This document shows positions 11,303 through 22,190 of a DNA stretch of 64,000 nucleotides, piece after piece (position 1 is the stretch's first letter; each line of letters starts with the position of its first letter). Origin of the DNA: Aselliscus stoliczkanus. Lineage: Eukaryota; Chordata; Mammalia; Chiroptera; Hipposideridae. The notes under the pieces are model-generated. The model saw only the letters and a program-made list of their open reading frames with translations, did not search any database and was not told where the DNA came from. The stretch covers positions 116,525,523-116,589,522 of the forward strand of contig CM066730.1 of the NCBI GenBank assembly GCA_033961575.1. Direction: 5' to 3'. The translations under genes were made by a program, and so were the position numbers.

Positions 11303-12037
11303 ATTATACAAATATTAATGTATTCTGTATTAACATTCAGTAATTATTTAAGCTTATGAAATTTAAATATTTTTATAATCCTGAAAATATGTATATATTT
11401 ATAAGTACATATATGTATAATATTAGAATGGGGGAAGCGATTGGCTGCAGAATCACATGTATCTTTAAAGCATATATGTCATGAGGCCAAAATCATTAGC
11501 TTAAAAGTGTCTTTTTCAGGGAAAGAACATTTAAGTTAAAGGAGGAATTGCATAGAAACACATGAACCAAAACACTAGACACATCTAAATAGAAATAATA
11601 GAGTTTCTTTTTTTGATTTACAGAAACTGACAATATCCTCAGTGAGAAGACATCTTTTAAATTGAAATTCTCTAACTTCTTAGAGGGTTAAGTGCCCAGA
11701 TTTCTGCACAGCTGACAGATTATAAAAATCTTCACTTATTCTATGCATTTTTATGTTCTGCTTTTTTAAAAAAAGTAATTATACATAAAGCGTATTTATT
11801 TGTAGTAGTACATTTATAACATTGACTTTATAATTACCCTCATTTGTTTCTAAAGAAATCTTGCCAGCATACTACATTATTGATTTTTAACTTATTTTGG
11901 CTAAGTATATTTACAAGGTAGTCATAATAGCAATCACAGCAGTGTTTGAAAATGTACATTTAGAAGACTTTTTTATTAAATTGGAATGTATTTTTTAAAA
12001 CTTTTAAACCTACAGAATGTGTAATTTTAAAATTACA

Positions 12038-12043
12038 AATAAA
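12038..12043 (+). terminator. SYDE2: Distal SYDE2 poly(A) signal
   Basis: AATAAA in 'aattacaaataaaatttc', about 1.2 kb after the stop codon. It is the last good signal before the SINE cluster starts at 12484. Confidence 0.45.
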
Positions 12044-12471
12044 ATTTCAATTACCAACCTAAAGATGTAGCAGCCATTAAAAAACCTGACTTCTTGATGT
12101 TTTTCTAAATATGAAAGTATTTAACTATTTCTATGCAGTATACATTGGTAAACAGAACACCTTGTTATTTAATTTGAAAACTTAATTGTTAAAAAAAAGA
12201 TAAATAACTATTTTTATATGAAATTTTCATTTTTTAAAGCTTTGTATAACAGTCCAGAAGAATACCAAAAGAATATGTGACAGGTATATATATGTTGAGT
12301 AACAATCAAAAGAAATGTACTTTAAATGATTGGTAAGAAGACTGTCTCAGTGTTCTTCCTTTTGTTTGCTATATCATGTATATTGTATAAATTAAATAAG
12401 TTGTTCCAGAAATATAAAAGTTTTATTAAAATATTATCTTGGCGTCATGCTATTAATTATCATAATGATTT

Positions 12472-12945
12472 TAAGGATCACTTTTTTTCTTTTTTAAGAT
12501 TTTTTATTGGGGAATTAGGGGAGGGGAACAGCGTTGGGGAATTGGGGAAGGGGAACAGACAAGTTGCTGTCCTTTTGTTCTTCAGTCTAGTTGCGGAGGA
12601 CATTGCTTCACTGGCCCATGTTGGTATTATCATTGCGCTCTTCCCGGGTGAGGAAGATCGGTTTACAGCCTCTGGACGGCCGCTTACCGCGGCTATTGGC
12701 AGCTCACTCCGACTGCTGGCCTCTCATGCTGGCTGCCAGCCACTCAGTGTAGCCTATGGCAGCCCACTGCAGCAGGGGCTGCAGCCTACACCATCGCTGG
12801 GACTCGTGCAGCCCAGCTCCAGGTGGAGCTGTTGTCACCGCCTTAGCTGTAGAGGGCAGTGTCACTGGCCCTCATATGTGGGATCCGAACTGGGGCTGCT
12901 GACATCTTAACCAATGCGCCACTCAGCTGGCCCTAAGGATCACTT
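12472..12945 (-). mobile_element. Long tRNA-derived SINE with 12-bp duplication
   Basis: The body is 12484-12933, between perfect TAAGGATCACTT copies (12472-12483 and 12934-12945). It is full length for the long family. Confidence 0.93.
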
Positions 12946-13254
12946 ATTTTAAGGTCATTCTTTTTAAACAAACATGTTAAAATATTGGACTGTCATATAT
13001 TATCCATAAATACATGTAATAACTTTTTTTTGTTCAAAATAGAATTTTCCAGAATCTGATATACTTTACAGGTCACACTTATTTTGTTATATTATTTTGG
13101 ATGGGAATAGTTTTAAAGTTAATCTCTGCCATTTTAAATAGAAAATACAAAACAGTTTTGTTATCTAAATCAGTCATAATATAAACCTCTTTGATTGACT
13201 CTGCTGTATTCAGTAGTGCTCAATAAGTTTATGCCTTTATTTATTTAGTTCCAA

Positions 13255-13505
13255 TATTTTTTGAGGTTTTTTTTTTTTTTTAATTTATTTTTAAAGATTT
13301 TATTGGGGAATTGGCGGAGGGGAACAACCTTGGGGAATCGGGGAAGGGGAACAGACAAGTTGCTGTCTTTTTGTTCTTCAGTTTAGTTGCGGAGGATGTT
13401 GCTTCACCGTTGGTATCGTCATTGCGCTCTTCCCAGATGAGGCAGATCGGTCGCTGGCCTCCAGCACCCAACCAATGCGCCACTCGGCCGGCCCTATTTT
13501 TTGAG
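13255..13505 (-). mobile_element. Long SINE with internal deletion
   Basis: The body is 13266-13494 with 11-bp duplications TATTTTTTGAG (13255-13265, 13495-13505). The 3' half and the outermost head (GGCCGGCCGAGTGGCGCATTGG on the - strand) are kept, while about 230 bp of the middle, including the B-box half of the head, is missing at about 13462. Confidence 0.9.
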
Positions 13506-13832
13506 TTTTTATACCTGCTTTTTATAATCTCCTGGGGTCTTCCTACACTGTTAGACTGTCCATTGTTGTTTCTTTCAAAGGCTGCCAGCCCTAATGTTTT
13601 TTAGGATCAAGAACAATTTTAATTTTAGTGCATGTATCTGAATAAAAATTTGAAACAATTCAGGTGGATAGAAACTAAAAAGTAAAAGTATTCCTCCTTA
13701 CACCAGTCCCATTTCTCAGAAGTAACAACCATTTTTTAAAAAACTTTGTTGAGGTAACATTAATTAATAGCATAGTATAAGTTACAGGTGTACATTTTTA
13801 GTCTTCAGGCACTACCTCCATCACTTGAGGTT

Positions 13833-14206
13833 TATTGCTGCTGTGTCTTTTTTTTTAAAAGATTTTATTGGAGAATTGGGAAGGGAAGTCAGAAAAGGAA
13901 CAGACAAGTTGCTGTCCTTTTGTTCTTCAGTCTAGTTGTGGAGGACGTCGCTTTACTGGCCCATGTTGGTATCATCATTGCACTCTTCCCAGGTGAGGCA
14001 GATCGGTCACCATCCATTAGACGGCCACTCATGGAAGCTCACAGCAGCGCAGCTCCAGGTCTCGCTGTTGTTCACCATCTTAGCTGTAGTGGGTGCAGCG
14101 TCACTGGTCCTCATATGGGATCCGAACCGGGGCCCTGCTGCTCAGAGCTGACATCCCAAGTCAACTCTTAACCAATGCGCCACTTGGCCAGTCCTATTGC
14201 TGCTGT
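13833..14206 (-). mobile_element. Long-family SINE, shorter variant
   Basis: The body is 13845-14194 between perfect TATTGCTGCTGT copies. The body is shortened relative to full-length members. Its right-hand duplication is shared with the next SINE at 14212. Confidence 0.88.
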
Positions 14207-14689
14207 TCCTTTTTTTTTTTTTTTAAAGATATTATTGGGGAATTGGGGGAGGGGAACAGCGTTGAGGAATCGAGGAAGGGGAACAGACAAATTGCTGTCT
14301 TTTTGTTCTTCAGTCTAGTTGCGGAGGACATTGCGTCACTGGCCCATGGTGGTATCATCATTGCGCTCTTCCCGGATGAGGCAGATCAGTTGCCAGCCTC
14401 TGGATGGTCGCTCACCGTGGCTATTGGCAGCTCATGCTGGCTGCCTGCCACTCACGCTGGCTGCTGGCCACTCACTGTAGCCTATGGCAGCCCACTGCAG
14501 CAGGGGCTGCAGCCTACACGGTCACTGGGGCTCGCACAGCCCAGCTCCAGGTGGAGCTGTTGTTCACCATCTTAGCTGTAGAGGGCAGTGTCACTGGCCC
14601 TCATAGGTGGGATCCGAATCCGGGCTGCTGTCATCCCAAGCCAGCTCTTAACCAATGAGCCACTTGGCCGACCCTTGCTGCTATTTCTT
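14197..14689 (-). mobile_element. Long SINE inserted at the duplicated target of its neighbour
   Basis: The body is 14212-14674. The left target TTGCTGCTGTTCCTT (14197-14211) overlaps the right duplication of the SINE at 13845. The right target is TTGCTGCTATTTCTT (14675-14689). It is full length. Confidence 0.88.
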
Positions 14690-15550
14690 GATTTGTCATT
14701 TAAGCAGTGTCTGTTGAGTGTCCATTATGAATGATAAACAATTTAGCTCATTCCATTTCTTTTCCCCATTTTATGTTTTTAGGTCTTCTGGCTTCCTGTA
14801 TAACTTTGGTAATGTTTATTTCTTGATCCATCAGTTTTAAACAGCATCTTTTGACTCCTATTGTGGAAATGACCAAACCTGTACTTTTCCAACTCATTAC
14901 TGCCTTTTACCACCTAACTTCTCTAATTTATACTATTAGTTTATATAATCAACATAAATGGATATATAAAAACTTGGGTTTTTCCTTTATTGATTCTCAA
15001 AGCTACAAATCAATGACTAGCAGCTATGTGCTAAGTTATGCAAAAGTATTCAGAGGTAAACCAGGTGATTTTATCTCCTCATATCCTATCCTATATCCTA
15101 AAGTCTGTGCTGATATAAGCAGAATATTCCATGCTAAAGATCAAATGGATTATTTTATCTTGCAGCCATCAACTTCTCCAAATCATGCTGTGTGTTATAT
15201 GCTTCATAATTGGGTGATGGCTTTTAGAGATTTTTGTTTTTCTCCAGAGCAATTGCTATTGTTAATTTTTTTCATCAGAAGAAAAATACTTTCTTCTCTA
15301 TAACATTTCTTTTATCATGCTATTGAATTACCAAGTTTATTCAGAGTGTTTTAACTCTCATCCTGGGATTCCTGAAGTATATTCTTGCCTCTATTTTTAT
15401 TTAACAGAGGAAAAATATTTTTACTATAACCCTGAAATCATTTTAAGTGTCTTAAAAAGTAATCAACTTTATCAAACTTGGACCAAGCGGTTTTTAGCTA
15501 TCATCCTGAGATATGTTTTCTTTGCATGCCTATATTCTTTTTATTGTTTG

Positions 15551-15855
15551 TATCCCACTCTTTCTTTCTTTTTTTTTTGAGGGCAGTGTCACTGGCCCTC
15601 ATATGTGGGGCCCGAACCGGGGCCGCTGGCTTCCCAAGCCAGCGCTTAACCACCGCACCACTCGGCTGGCCCTACCACACTCTTGACTTTTTTTTTTTTT
15701 TTTTTTAGCTGAGCCATCCTGCCACCTGTTGGCATCTCAAAGGCAACTCAGCTCGGGCTGGCATTGAACCGCCATTGCTCAGAGCTCAGCTTGCACTCTT
15801 GAGCGAGCTCTTAACCAACTGAGCCACTCAGCCGGCCCCTATCCCACTGTTTCTT
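15551..15855 (-). mobile_element. Pair of adjacent SINEs in one target site
   Basis: A short-family SINE (15567-15673) and a second-type SINE (15688-15839, - strand head GGCCGGCTGAGTGGCTCAG and 3' part ending GGCTCAGCTAAAAA) lie side by side. Outer target copies are TATCCCACTCTTTCTT (15551-15566) and TATCCCACTGTTTCTT (15840-15855). A third, diverged copy (taccacactcttgac) separates the two elements. Confidence 0.85.
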
Positions 15856-16059
15856 GATTTGAAGTATATTTATGAGTATCCCCCTCCCCCAATACACACA
15901 CACATGGTTCATGGGAGATAAGCTTTGAGTCCTCGTCTGTCTGACAAGGCCTTTATTTCTTCATGCTTCATTTTGATTAGACTTGTAGTTCTAGGTTCAA
16001 ACTCATTTTCCTTTAGAACTTTGAAAGCATTTCTTTATTTTCTTCTAGCATCCAGTTTT

Positions 16060-16270
16060 GCCGAAATCCAGGCAAGAAAGATGGTGATTCAGACCAGGGA
16101 AGAAGCAATGGAGGTGATGAAAAATGGTTTTATTCTGGATATATTTTGGAAGTAGGTGCCAAAGGAATCTGCCAATGGACTATGAGAGAAAGAAGTATGG
16201 CCTAACCAAAGGATGGAGTTACCATCAAATGAGATGGAGATAATTCCACTGTATGAGTAGTTTTAAAATG
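16060..16270 (-). repeat. L2 relic
   Basis: Diverged L2 words in reverse orientation, such as 'atccaggcaagaaagatggtg', 'tctggatatattttg' and 'ggatggagttaccat'. It is similar in layout to the copies at 28240 and 45150. Confidence 0.55.
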
Positions 16271-16580
16271 AGCTCCTTAGAATGTGTTGCTGTTGCTAAT
16301 ATAGTCATTATCAAAATGTCTTAGAAAGTCCTGTTAACCATAAGTACTAATGCTTCGGTACCTGGTAATGCTGGCCATAGAGTCATTGCAAGAATAAGAA
16401 AGCAAGAAGACTTCATATATATCTAAGAAAAGTTCTACATCATAACTGTCTTTGGAAATTTTCAGATTGTGCCACTTTATATCAGGGACCCTAAAGAAAC
16501 AGGTTGGGTAGTGGTATGTTTCCTGAAAAGAATTAAGTTGCCAGACCACACAATGACTGAGTCTTAGGATTTTATAATTT

Positions 16581-16721
16581 AAAAACTCCAATTTTGGGCC
16601 GGCCGAGTGGCGCATTGGTTAAGAGCTGGTTTGGGAAGCCAGCAGCCCCAGTTCGGTCCCACATATGAGGGCCAGTGACACTGCCCTCAAAAAAAAAACA
16701 AAAAAAAAAAACTCCAATTTT
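16581..16721 (+). mobile_element. Short SINE, plus orientation
   Basis: The body is 16596-16706 with perfect 15-bp duplications AAAAACTCCAATTTT. It starts GGGCCGGCCGAGTGGCGCATT, has the B-box-like GTTCGGTCCC, and ends with an A-rich tail. It is one of only two plus-oriented SINEs in the window. Confidence 0.95.
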
Positions 16722-17106
16722 TAGGTCCTTGGGTAGTGATAAAATTGTATCATATTTAATAATAACAGGTACTTATTGAGTCTTATGGACCTGAGGACTT
16801 TGGTGCAAAGAAGAATGATCTTTCACTCTTTCCCCTGCTCAATGTTCATTTTTAATTTAGTAAGTCTCATATTTGATAAACATTGAAATCCCAGAAATCA
16901 GAGGTCTTGATTGCATTCTGACTTAGCCAAAAACTGCCTGGTTAACTCAGGCAGAAATTGAATTTCTTTAAAAAAAAAATATTGTGTCAGAGAAAAGGCT
17001 CTTTTAGGGTGTTAAAAATGTTTTATATCTGCTTGAGCAATGTTTACCAAAATGTCCACTTTTTGGCACTCCCGAGATATAGATATATATTTTTTCCTCT
17101 TTCTTT

Positions 17107-17619
17107 AATGACTTTTTTTTTTAAATTTGGGAAAGGGAACAACAGTGTTGGGGAACTGGGGACCAGCCAAGTTGTTTTTCTTCAATCTTAGTTGTGGAGG
17201 GCTCCAGTTGCCATTTGGCTGCCCATCGGCAGCCCGTGGCCTCTAAGCTCAAGGTGCTTGTTACAGTCTTATTTGCGGGTGGGTGTAGACACCATCCCAT
17301 GTGGGAGTTGAACCAGCATCCTTGTTGTTAAGAGTGCACGCTCTATCCTCTGAGCCCTCCGGGCGGCAGCTCAGCTCAAGGTACCAAGTTCAGTCTTAGT
17401 TGTCAGCGGGCATAGCCCACCATGGAACAGGCAGCCTTGTTAGGAGCACGTGCTCTCACCAGCTGAGCCATCCTGCCACCTGTTGGCAGCTCAGCGGCAG
17501 CTCAGCTAGGGCTCAGTGTCTCTGGTCCCTGTGGGAATCCAATTGGAGGCCCTGTTGCTCAGAGCTCATGCTCTTAAGCTAACTCTTAACCAACTGAGCC
17601 ACACGGCTGGCCCAATGAC
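17107..17619 (-). mobile_element. Composite (dimeric) tRNA-derived SINE
   Basis: The body is 17113-17613 with a 6-bp duplication AATGAC. The element joins a tail like that of the long family to two tRNA-like units, each with 'anccaactgagcca' or 'accagctgagccatcctgcc' words. It resembles the element at 58466-58866. Confidence 0.78.
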
Positions 17620-18277
17620 GTGTTACTTTTGCAACTAGAATGGACTTAGGAAAATAAGTGACAAAAAGTGGGTTGGTAAATTTTGGGTAATTTTTTTGTA
17701 ATTTTTTGCCACAGAATTCAGTAGAAACAATTATTTAAACATGTATATGAAAATGCATCTCACCATAAGAAAAAATGCATCTCTAAAATACTTTTGTTAA
17801 AATGTATCATTTGTTTTTTTACTAAGGTTGTGAGCCAAAAAAAAATGTCTTCTTAATTTTGGCCTGATTCACTTTAGTGTGCACTTTTTGCTAGAACTGG
17901 AAAAACCTATTTTTCATCATATTGAAAGAAAATATTTTCATCAAGTTGCATCAACCCTATAAATAGAACTTTTAATAGAATAGCAGAGGCCACTTTGGGA
18001 GATTGATGCTACATTTAATGTTTTTATTTTTCTCAATGTCAAGTGTTTGTTTTAAGGAAGTGAGAAAAATGCCTAAATATTACCCCCGACTTGGGCTCAC
18101 TTAATCCTTATTTGTTTGATAAGGCTATTGGCATGCTGTTCAGACATTTGAGTTCATCTTTCTCTTTTTTGCTTAATGGAGGTATTTATGTAGTGCAAAC
18201 TTGGCGTTGGCCTCAACGTGCTACCTACTTAGACTGGAAATCCTACTCTTCAAACTAAACTCTTTCAATGAAAGTTT

Positions 18278-18464
18278 AAAATTCCAACTTTAGTGCCGGC
18301 CGAGTGGCTCAGTTGGTTAAGAGCTCACTCAAGAGTGTGAGCTGAGCTCTGAGCAACGGCGGTTCGATGCCAGCCCCGAGCTGAGCAGCCGCTGAGTTGC
18401 CAACAGGTAGCAGGATGGCTCAGCTAAAAATAAAAAATAAAAATAAATAAAATTCCAACTTTAG
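18278..18464 (+). mobile_element. Second-type SINE, plus orientation, perfect 16-bp duplication
   Basis: The body is 18294-18448 and the duplications are AAAATTCCAACTTTAG. The head is GCCGGCCGAGTGGCTCAGTT, with GGTTCGATGCC as B box, and the element ends in (AAAAT)n-like sequence. The perfect duplication indicates a fairly young insertion. Confidence 0.96.
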
Positions 18465-19077
18465 AAAAGTAGAATGGATATTAAATCAAGAAAAGGGAAA
18501 GTCCCTTGTATTCAAGATGTTTTTGTGAAAGTTATGAGACAGTCAAGCCTGCAGCTCACATTTTTTCACAGCTGCAGATATTGAACAGTGACCCCTTGTT
18601 CTTAACCTTTTTTCAAGAAAAGGGGTGCAGGTTGCCAGCCTGTTTGCGTCTGTTCTTGCCTAACTTTTGCTCCCACCCCTCCACCCCCCGCTGTAGCCAT
18701 TGTAAAACCCACCTTTTAACCTAAGAGCAAGTTTGAATCATTAAGTAAGTGAAAACAGCTTGTCTAAACTGGTAGATAAGAAATGTCAGAGCATAAAGTG
18801 CAGTGTGTCGAAGTTTATGACTGTGTTTGATCTGTACTCAGTGTCAAAACAGCTGTAAAACCAACCAAACAATACATAAAAGAAGGTGCCTTAGTGTCTT
18901 TTTCCATCAACATTTTATTATGAACATTTTTTAAATAAAAGAAAAGGTGAAAAGTATACAGTGAACACCCATGTATCTATCAGTTAGAATTTATAAATGT
19001 AAATATTTTGCAGTATTTGTTTGATCATATATCCACCATTGTGTTTTAATTTTTGGTACTTTTTTTCCTAGTTTGGT

Positions 19078-19495
19078 TTTTTAATTACATTTATTGGGGT
19101 AACATAAGTTAGTAAAATTATATAGGTTTCAAATGTGCATTTCTATAATACATCATCTCTATATTGTACTGTGTGTTCACCACCCAAAGTCAGTTCTTCC
19201 ATCACCATATATTTGATCCCCTTTTTCCTCTTGTATCACCTCCCCCTCCCCTATTACACTCTGGTAACCACTAAACTGTTGTCTGTGTCTATGAGTTTTT
19301 GTTTCTTTGTTTGTTTGTTTTGTTCGTTTGTTGCTTTGAGTTTTATATCCCACATATGGTTCTCAACTCTTTCTGTCTGACTGATTTCACTTAGCATGAT
19401 AATCTCAGGATCTATCCGGGTTGTCGCAAATGGCAGTATTTCATTTTATGGCCAAGTAATACTCCACTGTGTATATGTAATTTTGGGTACATTTT
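19078..19495 (-). mobile_element. L1 3'-end fragment
   Basis: Minus-strand L1 3'-UTR and ORF2-end sequence, with 'cacttagcatgataatctcaggatctatccgg' and 'agtaatactccactgtgta' on the + strand. Compare the ORF2 tail at 42330-42713, which it parallels. It is truncated at both ends. Confidence 0.8.
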
Positions 19496-20879
19496 AAGGC
19501 CAGTTAAAGACTTCAGTATACTTCATAATGTGTCATTCTGGAAGCCAAAAAATTGAATTGGAGATGAACTTTGTGTGATTATAATGAACTTCTAAACGAA
19601 TCACATAGTATATGAATTCACAAATCCTAGATTTCATCATGGTTAGAAAGATCCAACATTGCTATTAATAATGCCTAAAAAGCAATGCATATTTTGGATA
19701 TTTAGTGATCCTTTCCGCATTACTTTTAGCTATTCCAGTCTTCCATCATTCACAGACAACCTTGACAATATCTACCATATTCAAGTACTATGTGGAATAT
19801 TTTCTTATTTTCTCTAAAATATGTTTTTAAAATTAATCTTTAGAGTCAAACTTCATATTGATACCATAAATGGAAAAGCAGTATCATTTGTCATAAACAA
19901 GTTAACCAAATTTTTTTCCTATATGCTAAAATAAATTCATAATGTACACCTTGGCATGCATACCATACTTTGGGAAATACTGAGTTATAGTCCCCCTTTT
20001 TCTATCTCAAATATTGGGACATAAGAAAAGTCACAGCTGTATTGGAAGCTGGACACACAGATGACACTGGGCTGGTCTCTTTTTAAGGGACAAAAGCCCA
20101 CATCCAGAGTTGCCTAAGTCTCACCTTGAGTTGGCAATGGAGAGAGATGAAGTGTTTCCTATAGCAAGGCTAAGAAGGCTCTGCCTGCAGCCCATCTGAA
20201 ATTGTGTCCGAAGTGGAGCCCATGCTTCCTAAGCCTTCTCTCTTGTGGCCTCAGGCCCCATGCTGGCAGGAACAGAGCCAACGCCCAATCCCTGCCTCCT
20301 GAGTTTCTACTTAGAGGACTTCGCAGAGGTACGGCCCTGACCACATTTTCTTTTTCATTTTGTTTCCTCTTATCCTTTTATCTCTCTCCTACCAGCCTAT
20401 TTTCCTCCAAACTACACCTCTATGATAACATAGGTGTGGTAGGAGACCAACAGCACACCTATCTTTTGCTTTTGAAATCAGAACCAAGGTACAGGAGCCA
20501 AACATATGGAGGTCACAAGACCAGCCTTACTACCGATAAAAGTAAACTCCAGAATATGGCTTGGATCTATGGCAAAGTGTGACTTCTTCCTGCGTTCCCT
20601 GTGATCTGATCATTTCCACTCAGTCACTGGCAGAGTTGATTTAAAAAACAAGCTTCTCCTGGCAGGGGTGGAGCCTGTCAGCACTCCAAAAAAAAAAAAA
20701 AAATCCAACCAACCAAACAAAACATGTGCTGGCACTGTGGGTGAGAGAACCCAGAAGGCACCCAGCCAAGCATGCCCAAGTCCTGCTCAGTTCACCCCTC
20801 AGATGAGTCAGCTTTGTGACATGGGGAACAGTAAATGAGGGAGGCAGCAAGAAGCTGGAAGTGATCCTCTCATGTTCTT

Positions 20880-21330
20880 TCCTGTTAAGAGAGGCAGAGA
20901 AGAAGTTCCCTCCTTTTATGGAAACATGAGAAGTACAGGATGTTATCCCCTAACAATTACCTCCTATTGCTTCCTTTTATAGTGACCAAATGTCACAGGA
21001 TAAGCTTTGGGGTCCTTTGTCAAACGAAGCAGGAAATGGGAATGCCAAAAACAACATGCAAAGATTTTCCAGGTAATTGCTAGGCAATTGCTGCCATTGG
21101 GCACCTTGGTTAATCTACAAAGTGGCCAAAATTGAGCATATTCTCCCTTCCCTTGAATAAACCCTTTCCTCCTCAAGCCCCCTTGGTCAGGTGTCAGATC
21201 TGGCACCTTGACCCTCAGTATTCCAACCAGTCTTGCCTCCCTCTCCTGTGCCCATCAGAGTCTTTCTCTGCCTCTTTCTCTGTCTCCAGGGAAAACCTGC
21301 CTTCCATTTGGTTCTGCAGTTTCATCGCCT
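20880..21330 (+). repeat. Possible old solo LTR
   Basis: A pyrimidine-rich stretch with AATAAA at about 21156-21161 followed by a C/T-rich, U5-like segment. No clear TG...CA ends or target duplication could be defined and no internal retroviral genes are present. This is a weak suggestion only. Confidence 0.25.
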
Positions 21331-21524
21331 GATTAAAATACTAGGATATTAATGATGGTAGTGTTTATTTGTACTTTATTTTATTAAAAAAATTTTTTAG
21401 CATTATATAATTTGAAAAAATATTAGAATATTGTCCAAAAAATGTTTGAGAATTTAAATTCCTATAGTAGATGAATACACACTATTTCCCAAAGCAATTT
21501 ATATAGGAGTTTTTTTAAATTTTA

Positions 21525-22190
21525 TCTTATACAATCGTTTTGTTTATTTATTTATTTTGACATTCAATATTGTTTTATATTAATTTTAGGTGTACAGCAT
21601 AGTGGTTAGACATTTAAGAAGTGATTCCCCTGACTAGTCTAGTATCCACCTGGCAGTATATGTAGTTCTTACCATATTATTGACTATATGCTCTAAGCTT
21701 TGCTTTACATCCCCATAACTAATTTGCAACTACCAGTTTGTACTTCTTAATCCCTTCACCTTTTTTCATCCTGTCCCCCAACTCCCTCCCATCAACACCA
21801 CAACAAATCTAGTACCCACCTGCACCATACATAGTTATTACAATATTATTGAGTATATTCCTTATGCTATACCCCTCATCCCCATGATTACTTTGTAGCA
21901 ACCAATTTGTACTTCTGAATCTCTTTCTCTTTTTTCACCCACATCCCTAAACACCTTCCAATCTGGCAACCATCAAAATGTCTTCTGTATCTATGAGTTT
22001 GTTTCTGTTTTTTTGTTTGTTTGTTTGTTTTGATCTTTAGATTCCATATGTAAGCAAAATCACATTGCACCTGTCTTTCTCTGTCTGACACTCCACTCAG
22101 CACAATACCCTCCAGTTCCATCCATGATGCCTCACATGGAAAGAACCCATTACCTTCCATGGCTGAGCAATATTCCATTGTATACTCATA
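21525..22190 (-). mobile_element. L1 3' part (ORF2 C-terminus and 3' UTR), copy 1 outer element
   Basis: The - strand encodes an L1 ORF2 C-terminal remnant (MEYCSAMEGNGFFPC at 22178 downward) followed by a 3' UTR with two imperfect units of about 165 bp (each with 'tattattgantatat' and 'ccaatttgtacttct'-like words). The sequence stops abruptly at 'ccattgtatac'. Its continuation, 'tgtaccacctcttctttatc', is found only at 24414. Confidence 0.82.

Larger units (their letters stand above)
10812..12060 (+). other. SYDE2: SYDE2 3' untranslated region
   Basis: This is AT-rich sequence without transposons, directly after the stop, which is typical of a long conserved 3' UTR. The likely proximal cleavage signal is at 11291-11302 and a distal one at 12038-12043. 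An octamer-like ATGCAAAT occurs near 11258. The minus-strand frame at 10987-11226 is a shadow. Confidence 0.7.
12061..18464. other. Intergenic SINE cluster downstream of SYDE2
   Basis: Nine SINEs occupy about 45% of this 6.4-kb stretch: 12484, 13266, 13845, 14212, 15567, 15688, 16596, 17113 and 18294. Between them is AT-rich DNA including an L1 3'-end scrap near 13735-13830 and an L2 relic near 16060-16270. The 150-residue frame at 14851-15303 has no recognisable domain and looks like chance. Confidence 0.7.
18465..21524. other. Intergenic sequence
   Basis: No gene is seen. 19078-19495 is an L1 3'-end fragment. About 20880-21330 may be an old solo LTR. The other parts are AT-rich and unassigned. 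The frames at 20202-20582 and 20964-21206 have no recognisable content. Confidence 0.6.

Noticed and set aside
12326..12910. 194-residue plus frame, repeated in similar form at 599, 3835, 13311, 14093 and 34009
   Set aside because: The shared peptide words come from antisense reading of the long SINE and do not represent a protein family.
14851..15303. 150-residue plus frame
   Set aside because: No domain, no splice context and AT-rich composition with aromatic/Ile bias. It looks like chance in non-coding DNA.
20880..21330. Solo LTR of an endogenous retrovirus
   Set aside because: Kept only as a low-confidence repeat because the ends and target duplication could not be defined and no viral genes are present.
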